A program made the position numbers and the translations under genes. DNA of 12,243 bases from UMGS1370 sp963557065 (GTDB taxonomy: Bacteria; Bacillota; Clostridia; Lachnospirales; Lachnospiraceae), in NCBI GenBank assembly GCA_963557065.1, contig CAUWCT010000034.1:1-12243 (forward strand), given 5' to 3'. The notes beneath the pieces were generated by a model, which did no database searches, had not been told where the DNA came from, and saw only the letters and a list, made by a program, of their open reading frames with translations. Every line of letters starts with the position of its first letter. Position 1 is the first letter of the stretch. Below, piece after piece: positions 6,592-12,243 of the stretch.

Positions 6592-8067
6592 ATGGAATCC
6601 ATATGGAGAAAAACGGAAACAGCCAGCAGGAAACGGGAATCCCTGACTGGGGAGATACGCACAGAGGCAGCTGTAATCGGAGGCGGGCTTTCGGGAATCC
6701 TGACTGCCTGGTTTTTGCAGTCTCATGGAGTAGATACGGTCGTGCTGGAGGCAGAGACCGTCGGAAGCGGACAGACAGAAAATACCACCGCTAAAATTAC
6801 CTCCCAGCACAATCTGATTTATGATAAGCTGATTCAGACAGTGGGAGAGGAGCAGGCAGGAGCCTATGCCAGAGCCAGCCAGCAGGCCATTGAAGATTAC
6901 GAAACCATCATAAGTCAGAAGAAGATAGACTGCTTTTTTGAACGGAAACCGGCCTATCTGTACACGAGAAAAGATGACAGGATAAAAGAAGCGTTAGAGC
7001 GGGAAGTCAGGGCGGCAGAACGCCTTGGAATTCCCGCTTTATTTACAGAAAGACCGGAACAGGAGCAGGATTTGCCATTTCCTATTACAGGAGCAGTCCG
7101 GTTTGACAGACAGGCTCAGTTTCATCCCTTATTGTTTTTAAATGCCCTGGCAGAAGAACTGACGATCTATGAACACACCAGGGTCCGGTCTGTCAAAAAA
7201 GACACCCTGCTTACGGACCAGGGAGCGGTAAGGGCCGATTATGTGATTTTTGCCGGTCATTATCCGTTTTTACTGCGTCCGGGATACTATTTTATGCGTA
7301 TGTATCAGGAAAGAAGCTACTGTCTGGCATTAGAGGGAGCAGAACCTTTGGGGGCGATGTACCTGGGAATTGATCCAGACGGTTTGTCGTTCAGGAACTT
7401 TCAGAATCAGATGATTCTGGGAGGAGGAAAGCATCGGACGGGGGAAAATCCTTATGGAAACAAGTATGCCATGCTGGAGCAGAAAGCAAAGGAGTTCTGG
7501 CCTCAGTGTAAAATCATCACCCGCTGGTCTGCTCAGGACTGCATGACCTTAGATGGAATCCCTTATATCGGCCAGTTTTCAGCAAATCGGCCGGACTGGT
7601 ATGTGGCAGCTGGATTTGGCAAATGGGGAATGACAAACGCCATGGTTTCTGCCCGGCTGATTTCTGATGCGATTATGGGAAAAGACATGGGAGAGTGGAA
7701 AGTGTTTTCGCCGCAGAGAATCAACCTGACCGCTTCTGCTTCCTGTTTGATAAAAAATACGATCCAGGCGGCAAAAGGTCTGGGAAAAGGTCTGTTTATG
7801 CGGCCGAAAAATGACCTGAACAAGCTGGAAGCCGGACATGGAGGTATTGTAACCGTCCATGGGAAAAAGGTGGGAGCTTACAAAGGGGAGGATGGAAAGG
7901 TTTATCTGGTTTCGGTAAAATGTCCCCATCTGGGGTGTCAGTTGGAGTGGAATCCAGATGAGAAAACCTGGGACTGTCCCTGTCATGGTTCCAGGTTCAC
8001 CTATAAGGGAGAACTTTTAGATGGGCCTGCTGAGAATGGGGTTGACACATACCATGAATTGTGTTAA
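6592..8067 (+). CDS. FAD-dependent oxidoreductase with C-terminal Rieske domain
   Basis: This 491-residue protein has a DAO-type FAD domain. It contains the dinucleotide motif AAVIGGGLSG (residues 26-35) and a glutamate at the end of the second strand (VVLEAE, about 50-55). A late substrate/FAD block lies around DGIPYIGQF and WYVAAGFGKWGMTNA (321-350). The C-terminus is a Rieske [2Fe-2S] domain with CPHLGC (444-449) and CPCHGS (462-467), which supply two Cys and two His ligands. Known relatives pair a flavin with a Rieske centre for intramolecular electron transfer; the substrate is not known. The chosen ATG (6592) follows AGGAAAGGCGG and begins MESIWRKT just before the FAD motif. An upstream in-frame GTG (6427) would add 55 unlike residues. 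The last codons overlap the leuS promoter. Confidence 0.9.
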   Translation: MESIWRKTETASRKRESLTGEIRTEAAVIGGGLSGILTAWFLQSHGVDTVVLEAETVGSGQTENTTAKITSQHNLIYDKLIQTVGEEQAGAYARASQQAIEDYETIISQKKIDCFFERKPAYLYTRKDDRIKEALEREVRAAERLGIPALFTERPEQEQDLPFPITGAVRFDRQAQFHPLLFLNALAEELTIYEHTRVRSVKKDTLLTDQGAVRADYVIFAGHYPFLLRPGYYFMRMYQERSYCLALEGAEPLGAMYLGIDPDGLSFRNFQNQMILGGGKHRTGENPYGNKYAMLEQKAKEFWPQCKIITRWSAQDCMTLDGIPYIGQFSANRPDWYVAAGFGKWGMTNAMVSARLISDAIMGKDMGEWKVFSPQRINLTASASCLIKNTIQAAKGLGKGLFMRPKNDLNKLEAGHGGIVTVHGKKVGAYKGEDGKVYLVSVKCPHLGCQLEWNPDEKTWDCPCHGSRFTYKGELLDGPAENGVDTYHELC

Positions 8068-8070
8068 ATT
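8042..8070 (+). promoter_or_regulatory. leuS promoter inside the oxidoreductase 3' end
   Basis: A perfect TTGACA (8042-8047), a 17-bp spacer and TAAATT (8065-8070) preceded by TGT form an extended -10 promoter. Its -35 lies within the last nine codons of the oxidoreductase, and its -10 begins at that gene's TAA stop (8065-8067). Transcription would start near 8077, at the front of the T-box leader. Confidence 0.82.
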
Positions 8071-8076
8071 TAGAGT

Positions 8077-8358
8077 CAGTTTAAATACTGTGACGAGGAA
8101 GAGTAAAAGCAGGAAAGCACCCAGAGAGCTGTCGGGTGGTGTAAGACAGATGCGGACAGGCTTTGAACTGGCCTCAGAGTAGCACGCTGAACCAGAGAGT
8201 GTTTCTTTAGTAGGCGCAGCCGGCAGCCGGCCGTTATCCGGAAGGGCAAAAGAGCCTGCGATTAAGAGCATACACATTGTATGAAGTAGAGTGGTACCGC
8301 GTAAGGATTCCCCTTGCGTCTCTATAGCGAAAGCTGGAGACGCAGGGGTTTTTATTTT
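8077..8358 (+). promoter_or_regulatory. T-box riboswitch sensing tRNA-Leu
   Basis: This leader senses uncharged tRNA-Leu and lets transcription continue into leuS when leucine is short. Stem I shows the GAGTAA element (8101-8106), the AGAGAGC distal motif (8123-8129) and the specifier region GAACTGGCC, with codon CTG at 8168-8170 (Leu). The T-box AGAGTGGTACCGCG is at 8288-8301. Its TGGT bulge (8292-8295) would pair with the ACCA end of a tRNA with discriminator A, as tRNA-Leu has. TAGAG (8287-8291) pairs with CTCTA (8320-8324) in the antiterminator. This departs from the usual AGGG/CCCT but keeps complementarity. The competing terminator is at 8310-8358. Confidence 0.95.
8310..8358 (+). terminator. 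T-box regulated terminator
   Basis: Stem arms 8310-8322 (CCCCTTGCGTCTC) and 8337-8348 (GAGACGCAGGGG) pair with one bulged T. An inner AGC-GAAA-GCT mini-hairpin closes the loop, and TTTTTATTTT (8349-8358) follows. The left arm also contains the 3' side of the antiterminator, so the two structures are mutually exclusive. Confidence 0.93.
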
Positions 8359-8430
8359 GCCAAGCATCCGAAAAAAGCTGCCAGCGGCAGATTTTCTCGG
8401 TAAGACTAAACAAAAGGAGTGTTTGAAAAG

Positions 8431-10842
8431 ATGGCACAGTACAATCACACCGCCATTGAGAAAAAATGGCGCAGCAACTGGGAAAAGAATCCCATTAATG
8501 TCAACGACGGCAAAAAGCCGAAATATTACTGCCTGGATATGTTCCCGTATCCGTCTGGCAGCGGACTTCACGTAGGACACTGGAGAGGATATGTCATCTC
8601 AGACGCATGGAGCCGTTATCAGATGTTAAAGGGCCATTATGTTATCCATCCGATGGGCTGGGATGCATTTGGTCTGCCTGCTGAGAACTATGCGATTAAG
8701 ATGGGAGTCCATCCGGCAAAATCCACAGCAGAAAACATTGCAAACATTAAGCGCCAGATGCAGGAGATTGCGGCAATCTACGACTGGGATATGGAAGTCA
8801 ACACAACGGATCCGAACTTCTATAAGTGGACCCAGTGGATCTTTGTCCAGATGTTTAAGAAAGGCCTTGCCTACGAAAAGGAATTCCCGATTAACTGGTG
8901 TCCGTCTTGTAAGACGGGTCTGGCAAATGAAGAGGTGGTCAACGGCTGCTGCGAGCGCTGCGGTTCTCCGGTTACCAAAAAGAACCTGCGTCAGTGGATG
9001 TTAAAAATTACTGCTTATGCAGACAGATTATTGGATGACCTGGATAAATTGGACTGGCCGGAAAAGGTAAAGAAGATGCAGAGCGACTGGATCGGCAAGT
9101 CTTACGGTGCAGAAGTTGAGTTTCCGGTAGAAGGACGGGACGAAAAAATTACCGTTTATACCACCAGACCGGATACCCTTCATGGAGCTACCTTTATGGT
9201 GCTTTCTCCAGAACATAAAATGGCAAAAGAACTGGCTACTGACGAGACCAGGGAAGCGGTGGAACAGTACATTTTTGACGCGTCCATGAAGTCCAATGTA
9301 GACAGAATGCAGGCAAAGGAGAAGACCGGCGTATTTACGGGCTCCTATGCCATCAACCCGTTAAACGGAGCAAAGACTCCTATCTGGCTGTCCGACTATG
9401 TACTGGCTGATTATGGTACCGGCGCAATTATGTGCGTACCTGCCCATGACGACAGAGATTTTGAATTTGCAAAGAAATTTAATATTCCGATTATTCAGGT
9501 TATTGCAAAAGACGGCAAAGAAATCGAAAATATGACCGAAGCATATACGGAGGCGTCCGGAACTATGATTAATTCCGGCGACTGGAACGGGATGGAATCC
9601 GCAGTCCTAAAAAAAGAAGCTCCGATGATGATTGAGAAGATGGGAATCGGACGTAAGACTGTAAACTACAAGCTGCGCGACTGGGTATTCTCCCGCCAGC
9701 GTTATTGGGGAGAGCCGATTCCGATTATCCATTGTCCAAAATGCGGCAATGTACCAGTACCAGAGGATCAGCTTCCGTTAACCCTTCCAGAGGTAGAGAG
9801 CTACCAGCCTACCGGAACCGGAGAATCTCCATTAGCGGCCATTGACGAGTGGGTCAACACCACCTGCCCATGCTGCGGCAGTCCGGCAAAGAGAGAGACC
9901 AACACCATGCCTCAGTGGGCCGGTTCTTCCTGGTACTTCCTGCGCTATGTAGACAACAAGAACAATGATGAGCTGGTATCCAAAGAAAAAGCAGAAAAGT
10001 ACCTGCCGGTAGATATGTACATTGGCGGCGTTGAACACGCGGTTTTACACCTGTTATATTCCCGTTTCTACACCAAGTTCCTTCACGACATCGGAGTTGT
10101 AGACTTTGACGAACCATTTACCAAGCTGTTTAACCAGGGTATGATTAACGGCAAAAATGGTATTAAGATGAGTAAGTCCAAAGGAAATGTGGTTTCCCCA
10201 GATGATTTGGTAAGAGACTATGGCTGCGACGCCCTTCGCCTTTATGAGCTGTTCGTAGGACCGCCGGAACTGGACGCGGAGTGGGACGACAGAGGAATCG
10301 ACGGCGTAGCAAGATTCTTAAACCGTTTCTGGAATCTGGTAATGGACAACAAGGACAAAGACGTATCAGAAACTAAGGAAATGGTAAAACTCCGTCATAA
10401 ACTGGTTTACGATATTGAACAGCGATTCTCTCAGTTCAGCTTAAATACCGTTATCTCCGGATTTATGGAGTATAACAACAAGATGATTGAACTGGCAAAG
10501 AAAGAGGGCGGCATTGATAAAGAAACTCTCCGTACCTTTACCATCCTGCTTTCCCCATTTGCACCTCATATAGGCGAGGAACTGTGGGAGCAGCTTGGCG
10601 GAACAGACAGCGTATTCCATGCCCAGTGGCCGGAGTGCGATGAAGAAGCCATGAAAGACGATGAGATTGAAATTGCCGTACAGATCAACGGTAAGACCAG
10701 AGGCCTTGTAAGCATTCCTGCAGACGCTTCCAAAGAAGCCGCATTAGAAGCAGGAAAGGCTGCAGTAGCCGATAAGCTGACAGGAACCATTGTAAAAGAA
10801 ATTTATGTTCCAGGAAAGATTATCAATATTGTGCAGAAATAA
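8431..10842 (+). CDS. leuS: Leucyl-tRNA synthetase
   Basis: This 803-residue class Ia synthetase attaches leucine to tRNA-Leu in the cytosol; the length is close to Bacillus LeuRS. The HIGH-type motif is HVGH at 47-50 and KMSKS is at 579-583. A zinc-type cluster has CPSC (157-160) with C173, C174 and C177. The CP1 editing domain has TTRPDT (244-249) and AHDDRD (338-343). A second cysteine cluster has C435, C438, C479 and C482. The C-terminal part holds the anticodon-binding domain and VQINGKTRG. The start is taken as the ATG at 8431 (MAQYNHTAIEKKW), 11 nt after AAGGAG (8414-8419); the in-frame GTG at 8419 overlaps that ribosome binding site. Regulation is by the upstream leucine T-box, and a strong terminator follows, so it is a single-gene unit. 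Confidence 0.98.
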   Translation: MAQYNHTAIEKKWRSNWEKNPINVNDGKKPKYYCLDMFPYPSGSGLHVGHWRGYVISDAWSRYQMLKGHYVIHPMGWDAFGLPAENYAIKMGVHPAKSTAENIANIKRQMQEIAAIYDWDMEVNTTDPNFYKWTQWIFVQMFKKGLAYEKEFPINWCPSCKTGLANEEVVNGCCERCGSPVTKKNLRQWMLKITAYADRLLDDLDKLDWPEKVKKMQSDWIGKSYGAEVEFPVEGRDEKITVYTTRPDTLHGATFMVLSPEHKMAKELATDETREAVEQYIFDASMKSNVDRMQAKEKTGVFTGSYAINPLNGAKTPIWLSDYVLADYGTGAIMCVPAHDDRDFEFAKKFNIPIIQVIAKDGKEIENMTEAYTEASGTMINSGDWNGMESAVLKKEAPMMIEKMGIGRKTVNYKLRDWVFSRQRYWGEPIPIIHCPKCGNVPVPEDQLPLTLPEVESYQPTGTGESPLAAIDEWVNTTCPCCGSPAKRETNTMPQWAGSSWYFLRYVDNKNNDELVSKEKAEKYLPVDMYIGGVEHAVLHLLYSRFYTKFLHDIGVVDFDEPFTKLFNQGMINGKNGIKMSKSKGNVVSPDDLVRDYGCDALRLYELFVGPPELDAEWDDRGIDGVARFLNRFWNLVMDNKDKDVSETKEMVKLRHKLVYDIEQRFSQFSLNTVISGFMEYNNKMIELAKKEGGIDKETLRTFTILLSPFAPHIGEELWEQLGGTDSVFHAQWPECDEEAMKDDEIEIAVQINGKTRGLVSIPADASKEAALEAGKAAVADKLTGTIVKEIYVPGKIINIVQK

Positions 10843-10855
10843 GCCATACGAATAG

Positions 10856-10905
10856 AAAACGACAGGACTCCCTATGCTTGCATAAAGGGAGGACTGTCGT
10901 TTTTT
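10856..10905 (+). terminator. Rho-independent terminator after leuS
   Basis: CGACAG (10860-10865) pairs with CTGTCG (10894-10899), and CTCCCT (10868-10873) with AGGGAG (10886-10891). Between the two stems a symmetric GA/GA internal loop could form tandem sheared G-A pairs. The apex holds ATGC-TT-GCAT, and TTTTTT (10900-10905) follows. The A-run before the left arm would also make it work on the opposite strand. It separates leuS from the degenerate region. Confidence 0.93.
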
Positions 10906-10963
10906 ATTCATAGGGCGACGCCCATCAACCGACATGGAGCAAGGCGTAATGGAGGTTGGGAGC

Positions 10964-11242
10964 ATGGATTATGTATGAGAGTTTTTAGATAAAGAGGTCG
11001 ATTTTGAAACCATTAAAAGAATTTTGGAGGCAGGCAATCAAGCATCTACTTAAATTTGTGGCGACCGTATCCGACTATGCTTGCAAAAAAATGTACGGAT
11101 ATGTAATGCCAGGACAATATACGATGTTAAAAAATGCCCTTATGTAATTATCCCCGTATTCAAGTGTAAAGAGTTAAACAGCGAGTATGTATCAAAATCA
11201 AGTCTCTCCGTATGTGATTATTCAATCAGTCTACTTCTTTGA
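10964..11242 (+). pseudogene. Decayed nitroreductase-family remnant
   Basis: GGAGG (10951-10955) sits 8 nt before an ATG (10964). The frame reads MDYV, a TGA, then EFLDKEVDFETIKRILEAGN (10979-11038), which resembles the N-terminus of nitroreductases (R-EF-dk-V--e-i--iLeAg). After a TAA at 11051 the same frame continues open: a stretch near 11126-11179 reads KKCPYVIIPVFKCKELN, like the family's APxVIIxV strand. VCDYSISLLL follows (about 11210-11239), like its D-siA--LLL helix, then stops from 11240. At about 90 codons with several stops, and with the RRS-R segment and the APS--NxQPW segment apparently deleted, it cannot encode an active enzyme (normal length is about 170-220). The assignment rests on my recall of family consensus, so it is moderate. 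Confidence 0.5.
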
Positions 11243-11306
11243 TTGGGTTAAATGTAGACGGCATGATGTATAAAATGCAGCAGGGTATCATAAGATAAAA
11301 TTGTAA

Positions 11307-11335
11307 TTGCATTTTCCGTGTGTTTCGTGTAGAAT
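11307..11335 (+). promoter_or_regulatory. Candidate promoter of the repeat array
   Basis: TTGCAT (11307-11312, 3 of 6) and TAGAAT (11330-11335, 5 of 6) are exactly 17 bp apart. Transcription would start near 11342, just ahead of the first small hairpin of the array. It is the best candidate upstream of the repeats, but the -35 is weak. Confidence 0.4.
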
Positions 11336-11347
11336 GTAATTAGAAAA

Positions 11348-11388
11348 GCTGTGCATCAGCGGTGGGTTGACACCTAAAATCTGATACG
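11348..11388 (+). repeat. Degenerate upstream repeat unit
   Basis: GCTG-TGCAT-CAGC (11348-11360) followed by GGTGGGTTGACACCTAAAAT (11361-11380) and CTGATA resembles the second half of the clear repeats. Those run stem, then GGAGGTTGGCA, then an A-run and CTGTTA. With small indels it looks like an eroded third unit. Similarity was judged by eye and is only partial. Confidence 0.4.
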
Positions 11389-11481
11389 TTTTCCGAACGA
11401 AGGTGTCGGAGGTTGGCAGGCAACGGAAAAACCTGTTATTTTCCAGACGAAGGTGCTGGAGGTTGGCAGACAACGGAAAAA
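11389..11481 (+). repeat. Two tandem 43-bp repeats, 50-bp period
   Basis: Unit 1 (11389-11431) and unit 2 (11439-11481) both start TTTTCC and end CAACGGAAAAA, separated by 7 bp (CCTGTTA). They share ACGAAGGTG and GGAGGTTGGCAG and differ at only five positions. Four of those are two neighbouring base pairs: CCGA...TCGG in unit 1 becomes CCAG...CTGG in unit 2 (11393-11396 with 11406-11409; 11443-11446 with 11456-11459). Allowing a U-A and two U-G pairs, each stem extends to 7 bp around the 9-nt loop ACGAAGGTG. The unit ends TTTTCC/GGAAAA could also pair with each other in an alternative fold, and GTTG/CAAC could form a second small hairpin. Confidence 0.9.
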
Positions 11482-11489
11482 TCAACCAT

Positions 11490-11532
11490 GAGAAGGGAAT
11501 GTTTAGTGCTGTGGCATGAACATTCCCTTCTC
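11490..11532 (+). promoter_or_regulatory. Perfect 14-bp hairpin before the nuclease gene
   Basis: GAGAAGGGAATGTT (11490-11503) pairs perfectly with AACATTCCCTTCTC (11519-11532). The loop could add a small TGC/GCA stem. TAAATCTAAA follows rather than a U-tract, so classic Rho-independent termination is not supported. It could be a processing site, a transcript end, or an attenuator ahead of the coding region, whose start is 26 nt downstream. Confidence 0.65.
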
Positions 11533-11558
11533 TAAATCTAAAGAACAAGGATTAAATT

Positions 11559-12224
11559 ATGGACAAAAGACGTGCAATTCAGATTATGACAAAAGCGGCA
11601 CAGTTATATAAAGAGCATCTTGAAGATCAGAAGGTTTTGTTTCTATATGGCTTACCGAAAGAGGTAAATAAGCAATTACGGGAGAGTAATAAAATTTTGT
11701 CATCTGTACAGGGATATGAAGTCGTTTTTCACAGATATAATTTTCTGCATCTGACAGGAGTTCGATTGAATAAAAAAGAGATAGCTTCTGCAATTCATTT
11801 TTATCAAAAATGCCTAGATAAGCGATTAACGGAAAATGATTTTTCTTTTGCAAAAGATGGCTCTACGGGACAGAAGTTAGATATATTGGAGCGGATGATG
11901 CTTATTAAGAAAAATGTAACAATGATAGGAGAATTTACAGACAGAGGCCCGAAATTGTTTGCTGAGAAAGCTGCAGGAAATATATGTGGTTGTATTGGTT
12001 TTGTCAAAGATAAAAATACAAAACTAAATGTACCGAACACATTGCTGAAAAAGGATATCAGAGATGTAACAGCACAGCCTGCATATAAAGTGTTTGCTGT
12101 CATATCAAAATACTATTCAGACGAGAAATATACAAATTTTGTGAAAGTGGATAAATGTATAGATTTGAAAGAGTGCTACTTCTTAGAAACAATAGAAAAT
12201 ATGATAGATAGAGAAAATCTATAA
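11559..12224 (+). CDS. PBECR4-like putative nuclease (BECR fold)
   Basis: This 221-residue soluble protein has no signal peptide or membrane segment. I recognise the PBECR4 pattern (phage-associated Barnase-EndoU-ColicinE5/D-RelE-like nuclease) from FHRYNFLHLTGVRL (57-70), FYQKCLDKRLTENDFSF (81-97), DGST (100-103), KLFAEKAAGN (132-141), GFVKD (147-151), VPNTLLKKDIRDVT (158-171) and FAVISK (179-184). BECR-fold proteins are generally RNases, and His64, Thr66 and the conserved polar residues are plausible active-site candidates, but catalysis is inferred from fold recall. AAGGA (11547-11551) lies 7 nt before the ATG. A sampled line has about 35% G+C, against about 47% in leuS, suggesting acquisition. 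It follows a structured repeat array and a hairpin, and its stop overlaps a possible next start. A toxin, defence effector or mobile-element protein are all possible. Confidence 0.75.
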   Translation: MDKRRAIQIMTKAAQLYKEHLEDQKVLFLYGLPKEVNKQLRESNKILSSVQGYEVVFHRYNFLHLTGVRLNKKEIASAIHFYQKCLDKRLTENDFSFAKDGSTGQKLDILERMMLIKKNVTMIGEFTDRGPKLFAEKAAGNICGCIGFVKDKNTKLNVPNTLLKKDIRDVTAQPAYKVFAVISKYYSDEKYTNFVKVDKCIDLKECYFLETIENMIDRENL

Positions 12225-12243
12225 TGAAATATAAAACCATGCT
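12224..12243 (+). CDS. Possible start of a downstream overlapping gene (cut by window)
   Basis: TAATG joins the nuclease stop (12222-12224) to an ATG at 12224, reading MKYKTM before the window ends. Such one-base overlaps suggest translational coupling. There is no separate ribosome binding site, and only six codons are visible, so this may be chance. Confidence 0.3.

Larger units (their letters stand above)
11342..11532 (+). ncRNA. Candidate structured RNA made of tandem repeats
   Basis: This stretch contains, in order, a small hairpin GCTG-TGCAT-CAGC (11348-11360), a degenerate partial repeat, two 43-nt repeats in which a stem is kept by paired changes, and a perfect 14-bp hairpin. It lies directly upstream of, and on the same strand as, the putative nuclease gene. 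It is not coding: the repeat period of 50 is not a multiple of three, and changes between copies follow pairing rather than codons. Alternatives are a 5' leader that controls the nuclease gene, or DNA-level binding sites. I recognise no known RNA family. Confidence 0.5.

Noticed and set aside
8419..8430. GTG start of leuS at 8419
   Set aside because: It overlaps the AAGGAG ribosome binding site; MAQYNHTAIEKKW from 8431 is the usual LeuRS start.
8017..8580. 187-codon minus-strand ORF across the leuS leader
   Set aside because: It runs antisense through the T-box riboswitch, its terminator and the leuS start; no protein family was recognised.
11367..11372. TTGACA as a -35 box for the nuclease gene
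   Set aside because: No -10-like hexamer lies 16-18 bp downstream; it falls at the start of repeat unit 1. The same bases may instead pair with AGGTGTC in that unit.
11389..11481. CRISPR array
   Set aside because: Only two clear copies with a 7-bp gap, which is far too short for a spacer, and no cas genes are present.
11288..11548. 86-codon minus-strand ORF across the repeat array
   Set aside because: The 50-bp repeat period shifts frame between copies, the differences follow stem pairing, and no ribosome binding site or family resemblance was seen.

Overview
The window looks like chromosomal DNA of an anaerobic low-to-mid GC Clostridia, most likely Lachnospiraceae. That placement is inferred from strong AGGAGG-type ribosome binding sites, sigma-A promoters with TGn extensions, a T-box leader on leuS, a rubredoxin, and the style of the proteins. 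No rRNA or tRNA gene was seen.

Layout. Positions 51-2188 (minus strand) hold an aromatic amino acid operon, aroF then tyrA, driven by a near-consensus promoter. A 283-bp divergent intergenic region follows, with a palindromic repeat next to the aroF promoter and a 66-bp inverted repeat that lies between the two promoters. From 2472 everything reads on the plus strand: an EF-G-like translational GTPase paralogue with altered GTPase motifs, a 53-residue rubredoxin with its own promoter and terminator, a CPBP membrane protease homologue co-transcribed with a nicotinamidase-like cysteine hydrolase, a FAD oxidoreductase carrying a C-terminal Rieske domain, then a leucine T-box riboswitch and leuS, closed by a strong terminator.

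After leuS the character changes. Positions 10906-11558 contain no intact gene. They hold a one-frame decayed nitroreductase remnant (about 10964-11242), then an array of structured tandem repeats (two clear 43-bp copies with an exact 50-bp period, plus a degenerate upstream copy), then a perfect 14-bp hairpin. Next comes an AT-rich gene for a 221-residue protein that I recognise as a stand-alone PBECR4-like (Barnase-EndoU-ColicinE5/D-RelE fold) putative nuclease. Its stop codon overlaps a possible ATG for a further gene cut off by the window end.

The most interesting hypothesis is that the repeat array is a transcribed structured RNA that partners or regulates the putative RNase. The order promoter - tandem RNA repeats - hairpin - RNase gene resembles type III (ToxIN-like) toxin-antitoxin loci, but with an unrelated nuclease family. 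The repeats, the hairpin and paired compensatory changes between the two repeat copies are directly visible. The functional link is inference.
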